Assembly (NCBI RefSeq): GCF_000376945.1
Contig: NZ_AQXU01000022.1
Coordinates: 186,001 to 250,000, forward strand
DNA: 64,000 nt
Direction: 5' to 3'
Source of the DNA: Leeia oryzae DSM 17879
GTDB taxonomy: Bacteria > Pseudomonadota > Gammaproteobacteria > Burkholderiales > Leeiaceae
Part shown: piece by piece, positions 8,704-18,656 of the stretch
How positions within the stretch are numbered: position 1 is the stretch's first letter
Layout of the letters: every line of letters starts with the position of its first letter
The notes under the pieces: generated by a model
The model's database searches: none
Told to the model about the DNA's origin: nothing
What the model saw: only the letters and a program-made list of their open reading frames with translations
Made by a program: the position numbers and the translations under genes

Positions 8704-10362
8704 TTAAAATTCGATTGCAAAAGATTCGTATGGTGCGAGTCTTGTCTTATTCTCCAGATCGTGACGAATGGTGTAGTTACTGATGATCCCTTTGCCTTTG
8801 ATCGTGTTCAATTCACGCGGCAGGTTTAGCTCTATGGGCTGTGCACTGAAGCTGTTGACGACCAGCAAACGCTGCTCACCAAGGTGCCTGAGGTAGGCGA
8901 ATATCTGCGGGTGATCTTCCAGCAAAGGCTGATAGTCCCCATAAGTGAGTAGCGCGGAAGTTTTGCGCAGCCGGATGAGTTGCTGGTAGTGGTAAAAGAT
9001 GGAGTCAGGATCTGCCAGGGCGGCTTCTGCATTGATTTGCGGGTAGTTGGGGTTGAGCTTTAGCCAGGGAGTGCCGGTGGTAAAGCCTGCGTTGGCCTGG
9101 TGATTCCATTGCATCGGAGTACGTGCGTTGTCCCTGCCGTTGGCGTAAATGCCTTCCATCATCTCTTCGTGCGGTACGCCGGCGGCGATGCGTTCGTGAT
9201 AGTGGTTGAGCGATTCGATGTCCTGATAGTCGTCAATGCTATCAAAGCGGACATTGGTCATGCCGATTTCTTCGCCCTGATAAATATAGGGCGTGCCTTT
9301 AAGGCAATGAAGTGCCGTTGCCAGCATCTTGGCGGAGGCTACACGGTATTTGCCCGGGTCACCATATTTGGAGACGGCACGTGGCAAGTCGTGATTGTTC
9401 CAGAACAGCGAGTTCCAGCCGCAGTCTGCCAGTTCTGTTTGCCATTTACCGATAATGCGCTTGAATTCGACCAGATCGAAGGGACGCGGTTTCCATTTGC
9501 CATGAACCGGGTCCCATGTCTGCGTGATGTGTTCGAACTGGAAGATCATCGATAGTTCTTTGCGGGCCGGGTCGGAGTACAGTTTGGCGATTTCGGGTGT
9601 GGCGCTCCAGGTTTCTCCGACGGTGAGCACGTTGCGTGACCCGAAGCTTGCCTGATGCATGTCTTGCAGCAGCGGGTGCAGGCGCGGGCCATTGGTGATT
9701 ATTTTTTGGTCTACCTGTTTGCCGATCAGGTCGATCACGTCCATGCGGAAGCCACCAATGCCTTTGTCGAGCCACCAGTTCATCATCTGGTGTACTTCTT
9801 GCTGTACGGCCGGATTTTCCCAGTTAAGGTCTGGCTGGCGTTTTGAAAACAGGTGATAGTAGTACGCCTCGGTTGTCGGGTCCCATTCCCATGCACTACC
9901 GCCAAAGAAGGAACGCTGGTCATCCGGTGGAGACCCGTCTGCCAGGGGGGCGCGCCAGATATAGTAGTCCCGGTACGGGTTGTCTCTGGATGATCTGGCG
10001 GCGATGAACCAAGGGTGTTCGTCAGACGTATGGTTGACGACCAGATCCATCAGGATGCGGATGTTGCGTTTGGCGGCTTCTGAGATCAAGGTTTCCATGT
10101 CAGCCAGCGTACCAAACTCGCTGGCGATGTCTTGATAGTCTGAAATATCGTAGCCGTTGTCATCCATGGGGGATTTGTAGACGGGCGACAGCCAGATCAG
10201 GTCGATACCGAGTTTTTGCAGGTAATCGAGCTTGTGGATGATGCCGGTCAGATCGCCAATGCCATCGCCATTGGCATCGCAAAAGCTGCGCGGGTAGATT
10301 TGGTATACCACGCTGTTGTGCCACCACTGCGTGTTTGTATCCGGATAAGTTTGGTCAGGCAT
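8704..10362 (-). CDS. GH13 alpha-glucosidase (oligo-1,6-glucosidase / glucan 1,6-alpha-glucosidase type)
   Basis: A 552-residue cytoplasmic enzyme with no signal peptide. It matches the GH13_31 group of oligo-1,6-glucosidases and DexB-type glucan 1,6-alpha-glucosidases along its whole length. The catalytic nucleophile is D208 (GGFRMDVID), the acid/base E250 (VGETW) and the transition-state stabiliser D325 (NNHDLPR); V at DLVVNHTSDEH is typical of alpha-1,6 specificity. It would release glucose from isomaltose-type oligosaccharides, or from trehalose-like sugars if it is a TreC relative, though DexB similarity is stronger. It is divergent from the porin gene and clearly part of the alpha-glucoside locus to its right. 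Confidence 0.92.
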   Translation of the reverse strand: MPDQTYPDTNTQWWHNSVVYQIYPRSFCDANGDGIGDLTGIIHKLDYLQKLGIDLIWLSPVYKSPMDDNGYDISDYQDIASEFGTLADMETLISEAAKRNIRILMDLVVNHTSDEHPWFIAARSSRDNPYRDYYIWRAPLADGSPPDDQRSFFGGSAWEWDPTTEAYYYHLFSKRQPDLNWENPAVQQEVHQMMNWWLDKGIGGFRMDVIDLIGKQVDQKIITNGPRLHPLLQDMHQASFGSRNVLTVGETWSATPEIAKLYSDPARKELSMIFQFEHITQTWDPVHGKWKPRPFDLVEFKRIIGKWQTELADCGWNSLFWNNHDLPRAVSKYGDPGKYRVASAKMLATALHCLKGTPYIYQGEEIGMTNVRFDSIDDYQDIESLNHYHERIAAGVPHEEMMEGIYANGRDNARTPMQWNHQANAGFTTGTPWLKLNPNYPQINAEAALADPDSIFYHYQQLIRLRKTSALLTYGDYQPLLEDHPQIFAYLRHLGEQRLLVVNSFSAQPIELNLPRELNTIKGKGIISNYTIRHDLENKTRLAPYESFAIEF

Positions 10363-10678
10363 GACGAAGTGACTCCATGTTTGAACGTGTGCTGATGGTG
10401 CGCTGCCCGGGTTAATGGTGCATTACAGTTTTCGGCTTGCCGGTTCATGTTTGAAACAGGTCCGCTGGTCTGGTTTTGCGTACCCCTCTCTCTCCTGTTT
10501 GTCTTTTCCATTATTTCGATTGTTAACGCTTGGGCTGATTTTCGTCATTAGGGGTTAACAGGCGAGCGTTTTGATGTTGATGCCGGACAAGGTGCAGGCC
10601 TTGCCGTGCCGGATGGCCCTGCTTTTTGCCGGGTCATCACGACAAAACATCAAGATTGCATGTACATGGAGAGAGAGA
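10363..10678. promoter_or_regulatory. Divergent promoter region, glucosidase / porin, with GTTAAC dyad
   Basis: This 316-base gap must hold promoters for both genes. TGTTAAC (10521-10527) and GTTAACA (10554-10560) form an inverted repeat, and another GTTAAC lies at 15426-15431 before the ABC operon of the same locus. The motif may mark response-regulator or catabolite control, but this is inference from three sites; GTTAAC also occurs elsewhere in the window. No coding frame in the gap is convincing. Confidence 0.4.
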
Positions 10679-11704
10679 ATGAATGTGAAGTTGGTTTGTG
10701 TTGCATTAGTCGGGTTGTACTCTTGCGCGGCGTTTGCCGAAGTGTCGATCAGCGGCAAGATTTCTGGTGCCTATGCATGGCGCCAGAGTGTGGATGCCCC
10801 TTCACAATACGGAGTGAAAGATGCCGGTTCTGAAATCGACTTTTCGGGCAGCGAAGACCTTGGTAATGGCATGACGGCCATCTGGCGGATGAATAACAAT
10901 ATTCACGTGGCGGCTTCTCCGCTGGGGACGACACCTGCCGGTGATACGTTTGCATCCGGCGATACCTGGCTGGGATTATCGGGGCCGGCAGGGACCATCA
11001 AGCTAGGGCATGGCATCAATGCGTATGGTGATGGGTATTGGAACGGTAACTTTTATGATCTGGGGGACCATGGCCCAGACAAAGGGGTGGGTGGCGTCAT
11101 CGGCAAGGGGGATGCAGGTGGTCAGAAGGGGGCCATCAAGTATGAAACGCCTGTTTGGGGGCATGTCAGCGGGGCTGTCAGCTATGCATTTGCCGAGCGT
11201 GCCGGGGCCGGTAATGGCAATGCCTGGGCTGCCAGTGCAAACTGGGAGGATACGGCGTTTGGGGTGCATGTCGGCTACACCCGTCAGGCGCTGGTGGACA
11301 GCAACCAGAATGATGCCGGGCACGTGGCAGACTGGCTGCTGGCCGGCAAGTTCATGCCGATTGCGGGGCTGACCCTGAGTGTCGAAGATAACCATTCCCG
11401 ATTGTCTGCCAATGCACTGACTGGCTCGGTGCTGTCGTTTGCCGTGCCGTCAGGCAATGCAGCCCAAAACAGTGTGTCATTAAGGGCGGAATACAAGCCG
11501 CAGCGTCTGGCCCTGCGTGCCGGTTATATCCATACCAGCAACTACCGGTATGACCCGGGCGTGAAGCGTGACGAATATCTGCTCGGTGTGGGATACAGTT
11601 TGTCCAAACGCAGCAGCATGTTTGCCGAATACCTCCACAGCAAGGTCAGTAGTGATGCCCGTGCCAGTAAAGGGCTGGAGTTTGGTTTGCGGATCAACTT
11701 TTAA
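10679..11704 (+). CDS. Gram-negative general porin
   Basis: A 341-residue outer-membrane beta-barrel of the betaproteobacterial general porin family (Neisseria/Bordetella type). It has a signal peptide ending AFA before EVSISGKISGAYAW, alternating amphipathic strands throughout, and a terminal phenylalanine in GLEFGLRINF, the outer-membrane assembly signal. The ATG at 10679 follows GGAGAGAGAG; the 36-codon upstream extension lacks a signal-peptide logic. Flanked by two alpha-glucoside gene blocks, it most likely lets oligosaccharides across the outer membrane for this locus. Confidence 0.92.
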   Translation: MNVKLVCVALVGLYSCAAFAEVSISGKISGAYAWRQSVDAPSQYGVKDAGSEIDFSGSEDLGNGMTAIWRMNNNIHVAASPLGTTPAGDTFASGDTWLGLSGPAGTIKLGHGINAYGDGYWNGNFYDLGDHGPDKGVGGVIGKGDAGGQKGAIKYETPVWGHVSGAVSYAFAERAGAGNGNAWAASANWEDTAFGVHVGYTRQALVDSNQNDAGHVADWLLAGKFMPIAGLTLSVEDNHSRLSANALTGSVLSFAVPSGNAAQNSVSLRAEYKPQRLALRAGYIHTSNYRYDPGVKRDEYLLGVGYSLSKRSSMFAEYLHSKVSSDARASKGLEFGLRINF

Positions 11705-12038
11705 AGCAGGAAGTGCTTCTGATATTGGCTGCTGACGTGTTGGCAGAGCAAGTGGGGAATGGACGGCAGATGTCCATTCCCCGCCTGTGCTGGTGCAATC
11801 AGGAGCGCAATGAGTGGTTTTTTGCCTGTTGACCCCTTTGAAATATGCGGTTCACACAGGCGTGGTGATATCTGTGGCCAAGTCAGAGGTAATGATGGAA
11901 TATCCCGCATACTTGCTGCTCATGTGGCGGCGGCTGGCAGAGTAGGGGGCGCAACCGGTATGATCTGCCATCAACTATAATGATGCTACATATAAAAAAA
12001 TGACGCCATGTACGTCAATACAAAGGAGAGACACAGAC
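11705..12038 (+). promoter_or_regulatory. Intergenic region with hairpin and consensus -10 box before the two-component genes
   Basis: An 11-bp perfect stem (11754-11764 with 11772-11782, loop of seven) follows the porin gene but has no T-run, so it is only a possible terminator. A consensus TATAAT at 11976-11981 is the likely -10 box for the response regulator gene, whose ribosome site AAAGGAGAG is at 12022-12030. I see no gene in between. Confidence 0.55.
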
Positions 12039-12767
12039 GTGGAGGAGAAACATCGTATTCTGATTCTGGATGATGATCCGGATGTGCGAGAGTGGCTGCA
12101 AGGTGTGTTTGAATCGGCCGGTTTTGCAGTGTCTGCCGTGGAGGATAGCAAAGCGATGCAGGAGCGGCTGAATGCGGCTCCTCATTCTTTGGCGGTGGTT
12201 GATCTTAAGCTCAAGGGTGAGGATGGCCTGGCGGTTGCACGCATGCTGCGAAAGGGCTCTCCGATACCGATCATCATGATCAGTGGCCAGGGTGACGAGA
12301 CAGACAGGGTGCTCGGGCTGGAGCTGGCGGCGGATGACTTCATCAATAAGCCTTTTTCTGCACGCGAGTTGCTGGCCCGGGTACGTGCCCAACTGCGCCG
12401 AACAACGGAATTGTCGATTCCCCGCCCGGCAGCCATGGCCGGTAGCGGCCCGCGTTTTAGTTTTGATGACTGGGTGCTGGACATGGGCACCAGAACCCTG
12501 ACGCGTGGCGAGGGAGAGCCCTGTATTCTGACGCAGGGAGAATTTGCTTTGCTGGCGGCCATGGTACAGCATCCTTCCCGCATCTGGTCGCGAGACCAGC
12601 TGTTGGAGCAAACCCGCGGTTTTGATGCCGATGTATACGACCGAACCATTGATGTGCTGATCCTGCGTTTGCGCCGCAAGATCGAACCAAACCCGCAGCA
12701 ACCTTCTTATATTCGTACCGAGCGCGGCATGGGGTACGTTTTCTCTGCTCCGGTTACCCGGCTGTGA
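12039..12767 (+). CDS. OmpR-family response regulator
   Basis: A 242-residue two-domain regulator. The receiver (residues 1-120) shows the acidic pair D11/D12, the phosphorylation site D55 (AVVDLKLKGEDG) and the conserved lysine in NKPFSARELLARVRA. The C-terminal winged helix carries the OmpR signature DRTIDVLILRLRRKIE and RTERGMGYVF. The start is the GTG at 12039 because AAAGGAGAG precedes it by eight bases; the ATG at 12000 has no ribosome site. It overlaps the kinase gene by four bases (GTGA), so the pair is translationally coupled. Placed inside the alpha-glucoside locus it probably controls porin, glucosidase and transporter transcription. Confidence 0.93.
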   Translation: MEEKHRILILDDDPDVREWLQGVFESAGFAVSAVEDSKAMQERLNAAPHSLAVVDLKLKGEDGLAVARMLRKGSPIPIIMISGQGDETDRVLGLELAADDFINKPFSARELLARVRAQLRRTTELSIPRPAAMAGSGPRFSFDDWVLDMGTRTLTRGEGEPCILTQGEFALLAAMVQHPSRIWSRDQLLEQTRGFDADVYDRTIDVLILRLRRKIEPNPQQPSYIRTERGMGYVFSAPVTRL

Positions 12768-15358
12768 CACGCCTGCCGCGCCTGTTCTATTTGCCCGGTC
12801 TGGCCAGTGTACGCGGCCGGCTGATCGCGACTTTTCTGCTGCTGTTCTGCATTACGCTGGGGGTGGTGGCCGTTGGCGTGCTGGGTTTGCGAGCCAACCA
12901 GAAGGCGCTGGACGAGTATGAGGCGTATGTGATTCCGGAAATTGCCCGCGTGCTTGAGCTGTCGGAAAAAGTGGCGCGGTTGGCGGCAGTAGAACCCGGA
13001 ATGACATTAACCGAAAACTCGGCCTTGTTGCATGATGATACGGCATTGCTAAAGGGCCTGCTGGGCGATATCCGCCGCTTGTCACTGGACCTGACCGGCA
13101 AGGGAGGCGAACGTCTGGCCATTTCTGAAGAGCTGGATGGTATCGACACGGATCTGACCCGCTTTCTGGTGTTGTCCGGCAAGCAGCGCCAGCTCAGAAT
13201 CAAGTTGGGTGAGATGGGACGAACGGTGGACCGGATTGGCGGTAGCATCTACCGGCATCGTGCTGAAATTGCGCAAACGGCGCCGACGCTGCTGAACATC
13301 TGGGTGAATACGACGCTAGGGCTGCAGGCGGCCGAGCACGCGGCGCTGGGGATGGCAGAGAGTGATAACGAGGCACTCTGGTTGCAGGTGATGGTCAGAG
13401 GAGAACAATTGCGCCAGCCGCAATTGGCGGATGCACTCCGGCAGCTTGATGAAGGGCCGCGCAATGTGTTTGACCTGAGAAGGGATTATCTGGCGACCGA
13501 GGATCAGATCAGCTATCTGGTGGCGCTGATGCGCAGCCATGCCGAGCACCTGAGCAGTAACGCCACCCGATATGTGGAAGAATTGCGCAGCGTGGCACGG
13601 CAACGCCGAGACGCCATGCGCAAGGTGGCGCTTTCCAGCCAGTCCGGCTTATGGGTTCTGGCAATGGCGGGCGTGCTGCTGGCCGTGGCGGGCATTATTT
13701 ATGTCGGACGGGTGTTGCAAAAAATCCAGTCGATGACGCGCATCATGGCGCGGCTTGCTTCGGGTGATACATCACACCGGATTCCGTCGACCGACCGCCC
13801 GGATGAAATAGGCGAGCTAGCACGTGCGTTTGAGGTGTTTCGCAGTAATCTACTGGAAAAGCAGCGATTGGCTCAAGGGTTGGAGGCGCAGCGCCGGCAG
13901 CAGGAAACCGTGTTCAATTCGATGAATGACGGGGTCTCTGTGCATGATGCGCAGGGGGGGCTTGTGACGTGGAACCCGACCTTTGTCAAATTACTGGGTT
14001 TACCGGCGTCTGCCTTGTATGTTGGCATGACGCTGGCTGAACTGCGCAGGGCGGTGCCGGAGCCCGTGCGTTGGCGTGCAGTATCCCGACAGACGGCGAC
14101 CCGCATTGCTGGCGGTGGTACGCGCATTGCCAGTTCTGCCGAGCTGCATTTGGCGGATCAGCGCATTCTGGAGTTTCATAGCCAGGCTTTGCCCGGCGGC
14201 GGCTGGGTAGCGGTGTCCCGTGACCTGACCAGCCGCCGGGCGGTGGAGGCTGAGCTGCGCCAAGCCCAGAAAATGGATGTGCTGGGTCAGCTTACCGGTG
14301 GTGTGGCGCATGACTTCAATAATTTTCTGGTGGCGATTCTGGGGAATCTGGAGCTGCTGCAACCCCGGCTGAATGACCATCCGGAACTGCAGGTCATGGC
14401 CGAGCGCGCGCGCAGGGCGGCGGAGCGCGCCAGCAGGCTGACCCGGCGGTTGCTGGCGTTTGCCAGACGCCAGCCATTGCAGGCCGAGAATATTTCGGTG
14501 CCAGAGATGCTGGCCGAGATGCTGGATTTGATCGAGTACGCTGCCGGTGCCAATATCGAGGTTGTACTTGCGCCTTGTGATGTGGCCCTGTGGGTTCATG
14601 TTGACCGGGGGCAACTGGAAAACGCCATACTCAATCTGTCTCTCAACAGTGCAGCCGCAATGCCAAATGGCGGGAGGCTGCTGCTGGCGGCAGAGGCTGT
14701 TGTGGCGCCTGCGTGCCTGCCCGAGGTTGCACAGGCGGTTGTCCTGCGGGTAAGCGATAGCGGGACCGGGATTCCGCCCATGCTGATCGACAAGGTGATG
14801 GAGCCATTCTTTACCACCAAAGCGCCTGGCGAGGGTAGCGGGCTTGGTCTTAGCAGTGTCTATGGTTTTGTACGCCAGAGCGGTGGCGACATGCAGATTC
14901 ATAGCGTCTTGGGGCAGGGGACCCAGGTAGAGTTATGGCTGCCGGCTGTTAATCGGCCTGTCGTACCGACTGCGTTACCCCAGACGCCGCTGCTATTGCC
15001 AGCCAAGCAGGGCCGCGTGCTGGTGGTGGAGGATGACGCAGAGGTGCGTGAGACCACATTGAGCCAGCTAGTAGCGCTGGGCATGGTGGCCGATGCGGTT
15101 GACAGTAGTGTTGCTGCGCTTGACTGGCTGACCACAAATGGTCCGGTGGACCTGATATTGTCGGATATTTCGCTGGGCGCAGGCGGGAATGGTATTGCGC
15201 TGTCCGCCGAGATCCGTCGCCGTTGGCCTGGGCAGCGTATCGTACTGACCTCCGGTTTGCCGCAAGAGGTACACCAGCGTCATCCTGACTGGTGTGCAGA
15301 CCTGCCTTTTCTGGCCAAGCCGTTCGATCTGGCTGCGCTGGCCACCTTGTTCAACTGA
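12764..15358 (+). CDS. Hybrid sensor histidine kinase
   Basis: An 864-residue inner-membrane kinase. Visible order: TM1 (about 20-42), a helical periplasmic domain of roughly 250 residues resembling TorS-type sensors, TM2 (about 296-316), HAMP (to about 368), a PAS domain (about 378-490), HisKA with H516 in [10 protein letters not shown], an ATPase domain with N, G1 (DSGTGIPP) and G2 ([11 protein letters not shown]) boxes, and a C-terminal receiver with phosphorylation site D801 (LILSDISLG). There is no Hpt domain, so the attached receiver may gate rather than relay phosphate. It starts at the GTG overlapping the regulator stop. The stimulus is unknown; a sugar, or a sugar-loaded binding protein as in TorT-TorS, is an attractive guess. 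Confidence 0.92.
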   Translation: MTRLPRLFYLPGLASVRGRLIATFLLLFCITLGVVAVGVLGLRANQKALDEYEAYVIPEIARVLELSEKVARLAAVEPGMTLTENSALLHDDTALLKGLLGDIRRLSLDLTGKGGERLAISEELDGIDTDLTRFLVLSGKQRQLRIKLGEMGRTVDRIGGSIYRHRAEIAQTAPTLLNIWVNTTLGLQAAEHAALGMAESDNEALWLQVMVRGEQLRQPQLADALRQLDEGPRNVFDLRRDYLATEDQISYLVALMRSHAEHLSSNATRYVEELRSVARQRRDAMRKVALSSQSGLWVLAMAGVLLAVAGIIYVGRVLQKIQSMTRIMARLASGDTSHRIPSTDRPDEIGELARAFEVFRSNLLEKQRLAQGLEAQRRQQETVFNSMNDGVSVHDAQGGLVTWNPTFVKLLGLPASALYVGMTLAELRRAVPEPVRWRAVSRQTATRIAGGGTRIASSAELHLADQRILEFHSQALPGGGWVAVSRDLTSRRAVEAELRQAQKMDVLGQLTGGVAHDFNNFLVAILGNLELLQPRLNDHPELQVMAERARRAAERASRLTRRLLAFARRQPLQAENISVPEMLAEMLDLIEYAAGANIEVVLAPCDVALWVHVDRGQLENAILNLSLNSAAAMPNGGRLLLAAEAVVAPACLPEVAQAVVLRVSDSGTGIPPMLIDKVMEPFFTTKAPGEGSGLGLSSVYGFVRQSGGDMQIHSVLGQGTQVELWLPAVNRPVVPTALPQTPLLLPAKQGRVLVVEDDAEVRETTLSQLVALGMVADAVDSSVAALDWLTTNGPVDLILSDISLGAGGNGIALSAEIRRRWPGQRIVLTSGLPQEVHQRHPDWCADLPFLAKPFDLAALATLFN

Positions 15359-15536
15359 ATGCCTCCGATGATTGTCGGTCAAATATTTCAAATGTTAATC
15401 CAGCCCCGGGTTTTCGAAATTACCAGTTAACTCGTCTGCAGTGTAATGAAGTTGCCTGATTAGACAATTTCAACCGTTCGTGCCGGTCGCGCCCCCGGGT
15501 GCACCTGCGTTAGCGAGACAAGAGGAGAAACAAGGT

Positions 15537-16802
15537 ATGAAGATCAAGACTGGTATCCTGGCGGTGATCGCCACCCTGGCAGCAGGACACGCTTCAGCAG
15601 CGGTGCTGAGACTGGAATGCGGTGCACCCGGCCCCGGACAAGACGTCTGCATGACCTCGGCCAAGGAATGGGCTAAGAAAACCGGTAACGAGATTCAGTT
15701 TGTCGCGACACCCAATGACTCGAACGAACAGCTGGCACTCTTGCAGCAATTGCTGGGCAGCGGCTCGGACAAAATTGATGTCTTGCAGATTGACGTAGTC
15801 TGGCCCGGTATTCTGGCCAATCAGTTGCTGGATCTGAAAGGCTATAGCAAAGGGGCCGAAAAGCAGCATTTTGCCAGCATCATTGCCAATGACACCGTGG
15901 GTGGCAAGCTGGTGGCAATGCCTTGGTATATTGATACCGGTATGATGTATTACCGCAAGGACCTGCTGGAAAAATATAACCAGAAACCCCCTGTCACCTG
16001 GGATGAAATGACCGCAACGGCCAAGAAAATCCAGGATGCGGAGCGTGCGGCCGGTAATGACAAGCTTTGGGGTTTTGTGTGGCAGGGCCGTGCTTATGAA
16101 GGCCTGACCTGTGATGCCTTGGAGTGGTTGAGCAGCTTTAATGCGGGCACCATCGTAGACCCGTCGGGCAAAATCTCGGTTAATAATGCCAATGCAGCCA
16201 AGGCACTGGATACCGCTGCCAAGTGGGTAGGGAGCATTTCACCCAAGGCTGTGCTGAACTTTGCCGAAGAAGAGGCGCGCGGCGTGTTCCAGTCTGGCAA
16301 TGCCGTGTTCATGCGCAATTGGCCTTATGCCTGGTCGGTCATGAGCCAGGATGGCAGCGTGGTCAAGGGCAAGATTGGCGTGATGATGCTGCCAAAAGGC
16401 GGTGCCGCCGGCCGTCATGCTGCCACACTGGGCGGCTGGCAACTGGCTGTTTCCCGTTATTCTAAAAATCCGGCACTGGCGGCCGATCTGGTCATGTACC
16501 TGACCAGTGCGCAGGTGCAAAAATTCCGTGCCATCAAGGGGTCGTTTAACCCTACCATGCCTGCCCTGTATCAGGATAAGGACATCATCAAGGCCAGTCC
16601 GTTCATGGCCGAACTTTACCCCACCTTTGCCAGCGCAGTACCGCGTCCTTCTACCGTGACGGCGACCAAGTACAACCAGGTCAGCAATCAGTTCTGGAAT
16701 GCGGTTCACGATGTGCTCTCTGGCAATGCCAAGCCGACTGACGCCTTGGCGCAGCTGGACGGGTCGCTCAAGCGGCTATCGGCAAACGGCACCTGGAAAT
16801 AA
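15537..16802 (+). CDS. ABC transporter sugar-binding protein (ThuE/AglE-like)
   Basis: A 421-residue periplasmic solute-binding protein. The signal peptide ends ASA before AVLRLECG. The segment near NEQLALLQQLLG and IDVLQIDVVWPGILANQLLDL is characteristic of trehalose/maltose and alpha-glucoside binding proteins such as ThuE. The ATG at 15537 follows GAGGAG; the upstream 19 codons are not needed. It opens an operon with two permeases, an alpha-glucosidase and an ATPase, in the same order as aglEFGAK of rhizobia. Likely ligands are trehalose, maltose, sucrose or isomaltose-type sugars. Confidence 0.92.
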   Translation: MKIKTGILAVIATLAAGHASAAVLRLECGAPGPGQDVCMTSAKEWAKKTGNEIQFVATPNDSNEQLALLQQLLGSGSDKIDVLQIDVVWPGILANQLLDLKGYSKGAEKQHFASIIANDTVGGKLVAMPWYIDTGMMYYRKDLLEKYNQKPPVTWDEMTATAKKIQDAERAAGNDKLWGFVWQGRAYEGLTCDALEWLSSFNAGTIVDPSGKISVNNANAAKALDTAAKWVGSISPKAVLNFAEEEARGVFQSGNAVFMRNWPYAWSVMSQDGSVVKGKIGVMMLPKGGAAGRHAATLGGWQLAVSRYSKNPALAADLVMYLTSAQVQKFRAIKGSFNPTMPALYQDKDIIKASPFMAELYPTFASAVPRPSTVTATKYNQVSNQFWNAVHDVLSGNAKPTDALAQLDGSLKRLSANGTWK

Positions 16803-16859
16803 TTCCCTGTTGAACTGAGCGCTGGCCATCTGTGATGGCTAGCGCTGTGGAGAACTCAT

Positions 16860-17819
16860 ATGTCAAGCGAATCCCTCTCTCTGGACGGGCGCGCTAGCCA
16901 GCGGCCGTCCGTAGCGGTCAGACGCGCGTCCCCGCTGGCGCAGCAGCGCCGTCGGCAAGCCTGGTTGCTGGTGCTACCTGCCATGCTGATGCTGGTGGTG
17001 ATTGCAGGCTGGCCACTGCTCAGGACTGTCTGGTTCAGTCTGACCAGTGCGCAATTGTCGGACCTGACACAACACCCGTTTGTCGGGCTGGACAATTACA
17101 TTGGCGAAAACGGTGTACTGCGTGATGGTGAATGGTGGCATGCAGTGGGCAATACGCTGATCTTTGCCGTTATTTCCGTGTCGCTGGAAACTGTCCTGGG
17201 ACTGGGAGTCGCGCTCTTGCTCAATACACCTTCACGGGTACGTAGCCTGCTGCGTGCGGCTGTGTTGGTGCCATGGGCCATCCCGACCATTGTATCTGCC
17301 AAGATCTGGAGCTGGATGCTGAACGACCAGTACGGGGTAATCAATGCCATCTTGCTGCATCTGGGCGTGATCGATCATCCGCTGGCGTTCATTGCCGATC
17401 CGGATCTGGCTTTTCCGACCATTATCCTGGTGGATGTCTGGAAAACCACACCTTTCATGGCCTTGCTGATGCTGGCGGCCTTACAGATGGTGCCTTCTGA
17501 CTGTTATGAGGCGGCCCGGCTGGATGGTGTGCCACGCTGGCGGGTATTCCGGCATATTACGCTGCCGCTGATTCTGCCAGGCGTGCTGGTGGCCATGGTG
17601 TTCCGCATGCTGGATGCGCTGCGCGTTTTTGACCTGATCTACGTGATGACGTCAAACAGCCGACTGACCAAGAGCATGTCCATCTACGTACGCGAACAAC
17701 TGGTCGATTTCCAGCAGGTGGGTTTTGGATCAGCCTCTGCCATTGTGCTTTTCCTGCTGATTTCGACTTTCACCATCGCGTACATGGTGTTTACGCGTCG
17801 TCGCATGCAAGGAGTGTGA
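16860..17819 (+). CDS. ABC sugar transporter permease (MalF/AglF-like)
   Basis: A 319-residue inner-membrane permease with six predicted helices after a basic N-terminus. The EAA loop that docks on the ATPase is visible as CYEAARLDGVPRWRVFRHITLPLILPG (about residues 218-245). It pairs with the next permease as a heterodimeric sugar channel. GGAGA precedes the ATG. It lies 57 bases after the binding-protein gene. Confidence 0.93.
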   Translation: MSSESLSLDGRASQRPSVAVRRASPLAQQRRRQAWLLVLPAMLMLVVIAGWPLLRTVWFSLTSAQLSDLTQHPFVGLDNYIGENGVLRDGEWWHAVGNTLIFAVISVSLETVLGLGVALLLNTPSRVRSLLRAAVLVPWAIPTIVSAKIWSWMLNDQYGVINAILLHLGVIDHPLAFIADPDLAFPTIILVDVWKTTPFMALLMLAALQMVPSDCYEAARLDGVPRWRVFRHITLPLILPGVLVAMVFRMLDALRVFDLIYVMTSNSRLTKSMSIYVREQLVDFQQVGFGSASAIVLFLLISTFTIAYMVFTRRRMQGV

Positions 17820-17820
17820 G

Positions 17821-18651
17821 ATGAAAAAACTGACTCTAGGTACCTTGCTGTATTACGTGCTGGTCTCGATTGTACTGGTGGCCTGTCTGTTCCCCTTCCT
17901 GTACACGATCGGCTCTTCGCTCAAGCGCGGCAACGAACTTTTTGCCACTTCGCTGTGGCCCGCACATCCGTCATTGAGCAATTATGCAACGCTGTTTCAT
18001 GACCAGCCGTTTGGTGCATATCTGCTGAATTCGGTACTGGTTTCCGGTGGGGCTGTCGTGTTGTCGCTGCTGGTCTCTGTGCTGGCGGCCTATGCCTTGG
18101 GCCGTGTGAGTTTCCGCGGCCGTGGGGTACTGATGATGTGCATTCTTGGCGTATCGATGTTCCCGCAGGTGGCCATTTTGTCCGGCCTGTTTGAGCTGGT
18201 GCGCTGGCTGGGCCTGTACGACCGTCTGGGTGCGCTGGTGTTGACTGACCTGATATTTACGCTGCCATTCACCATCTGGGTGCTGGTCACCTTCATGCGT
18301 GAATTGCCCAAAGAGCTGGAAGAAGCCGCATTGATGGACGGTGTTGGCGTCTTTACGCTGATCTTCCGCATCTTCATGCCGCTGTTGTTACCGGCGCTGG
18401 CCGCGACATCGCTGCTGGCATTTATCGGTGCATGGAACGAATTCCTTTTTGCCCTCACGTTCACGATCTCTCCAGAACAGCGGACAGTACCGGTGGCCAT
18501 GTCCATGATCGCCGGTGCGTCCAGTTTTGAATTGCCTTGGGGCACCATCATGGCCGCCTCGGTCATTGTGACGGTTCCGTTAATCTTGCTGGTGCTTGCT
18601 TGCCAGCGCCAAATCGTTTCCGGCCTGACGGCTGGCGCAGTCAAAGGATGA
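17821..18651 (+). CDS. ABC sugar transporter permease (MalG/AglG-like)
   Basis: A 276-residue permease of the MalG branch with six helices and the EAA loop ELEEAALMDGVGVFTLIFRIFMPLLLPAL near residues 163-190. It begins one base after the stop of the preceding permease, with AAGGAG at the end of that gene serving as ribosome site, so the two are made in equal amounts. Its stop overlaps the alternative start of the following glucosidase gene. Confidence 0.93.
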   Translation: MKKLTLGTLLYYVLVSIVLVACLFPFLYTIGSSLKRGNELFATSLWPAHPSLSNYATLFHDQPFGAYLLNSVLVSGGAVVLSLLVSVLAAYALGRVSFRGRGVLMMCILGVSMFPQVAILSGLFELVRWLGLYDRLGALVLTDLIFTLPFTIWVLVTFMRELPKELEEAALMDGVGVFTLIFRIFMPLLLPALAATSLLAFIGAWNEFLFALTFTISPEQRTVPVAMSMIAGASSFELPWGTIMAASVIVTVPLILLVLACQRQIVSGLTAGAVKG

Positions 18652-18656
18652 ATATT

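Noticed and set aside
12015-12770. 251-codon minus-strand frame across the response regulator gene
   Set aside because: The plus strand encodes an unmistakable OmpR-type regulator; the reverse frame shows no motif.
14000-14902. 300-codon minus-strand frame inside the hybrid kinase gene
   Set aside because: Antisense shadow of the conserved kinase core.
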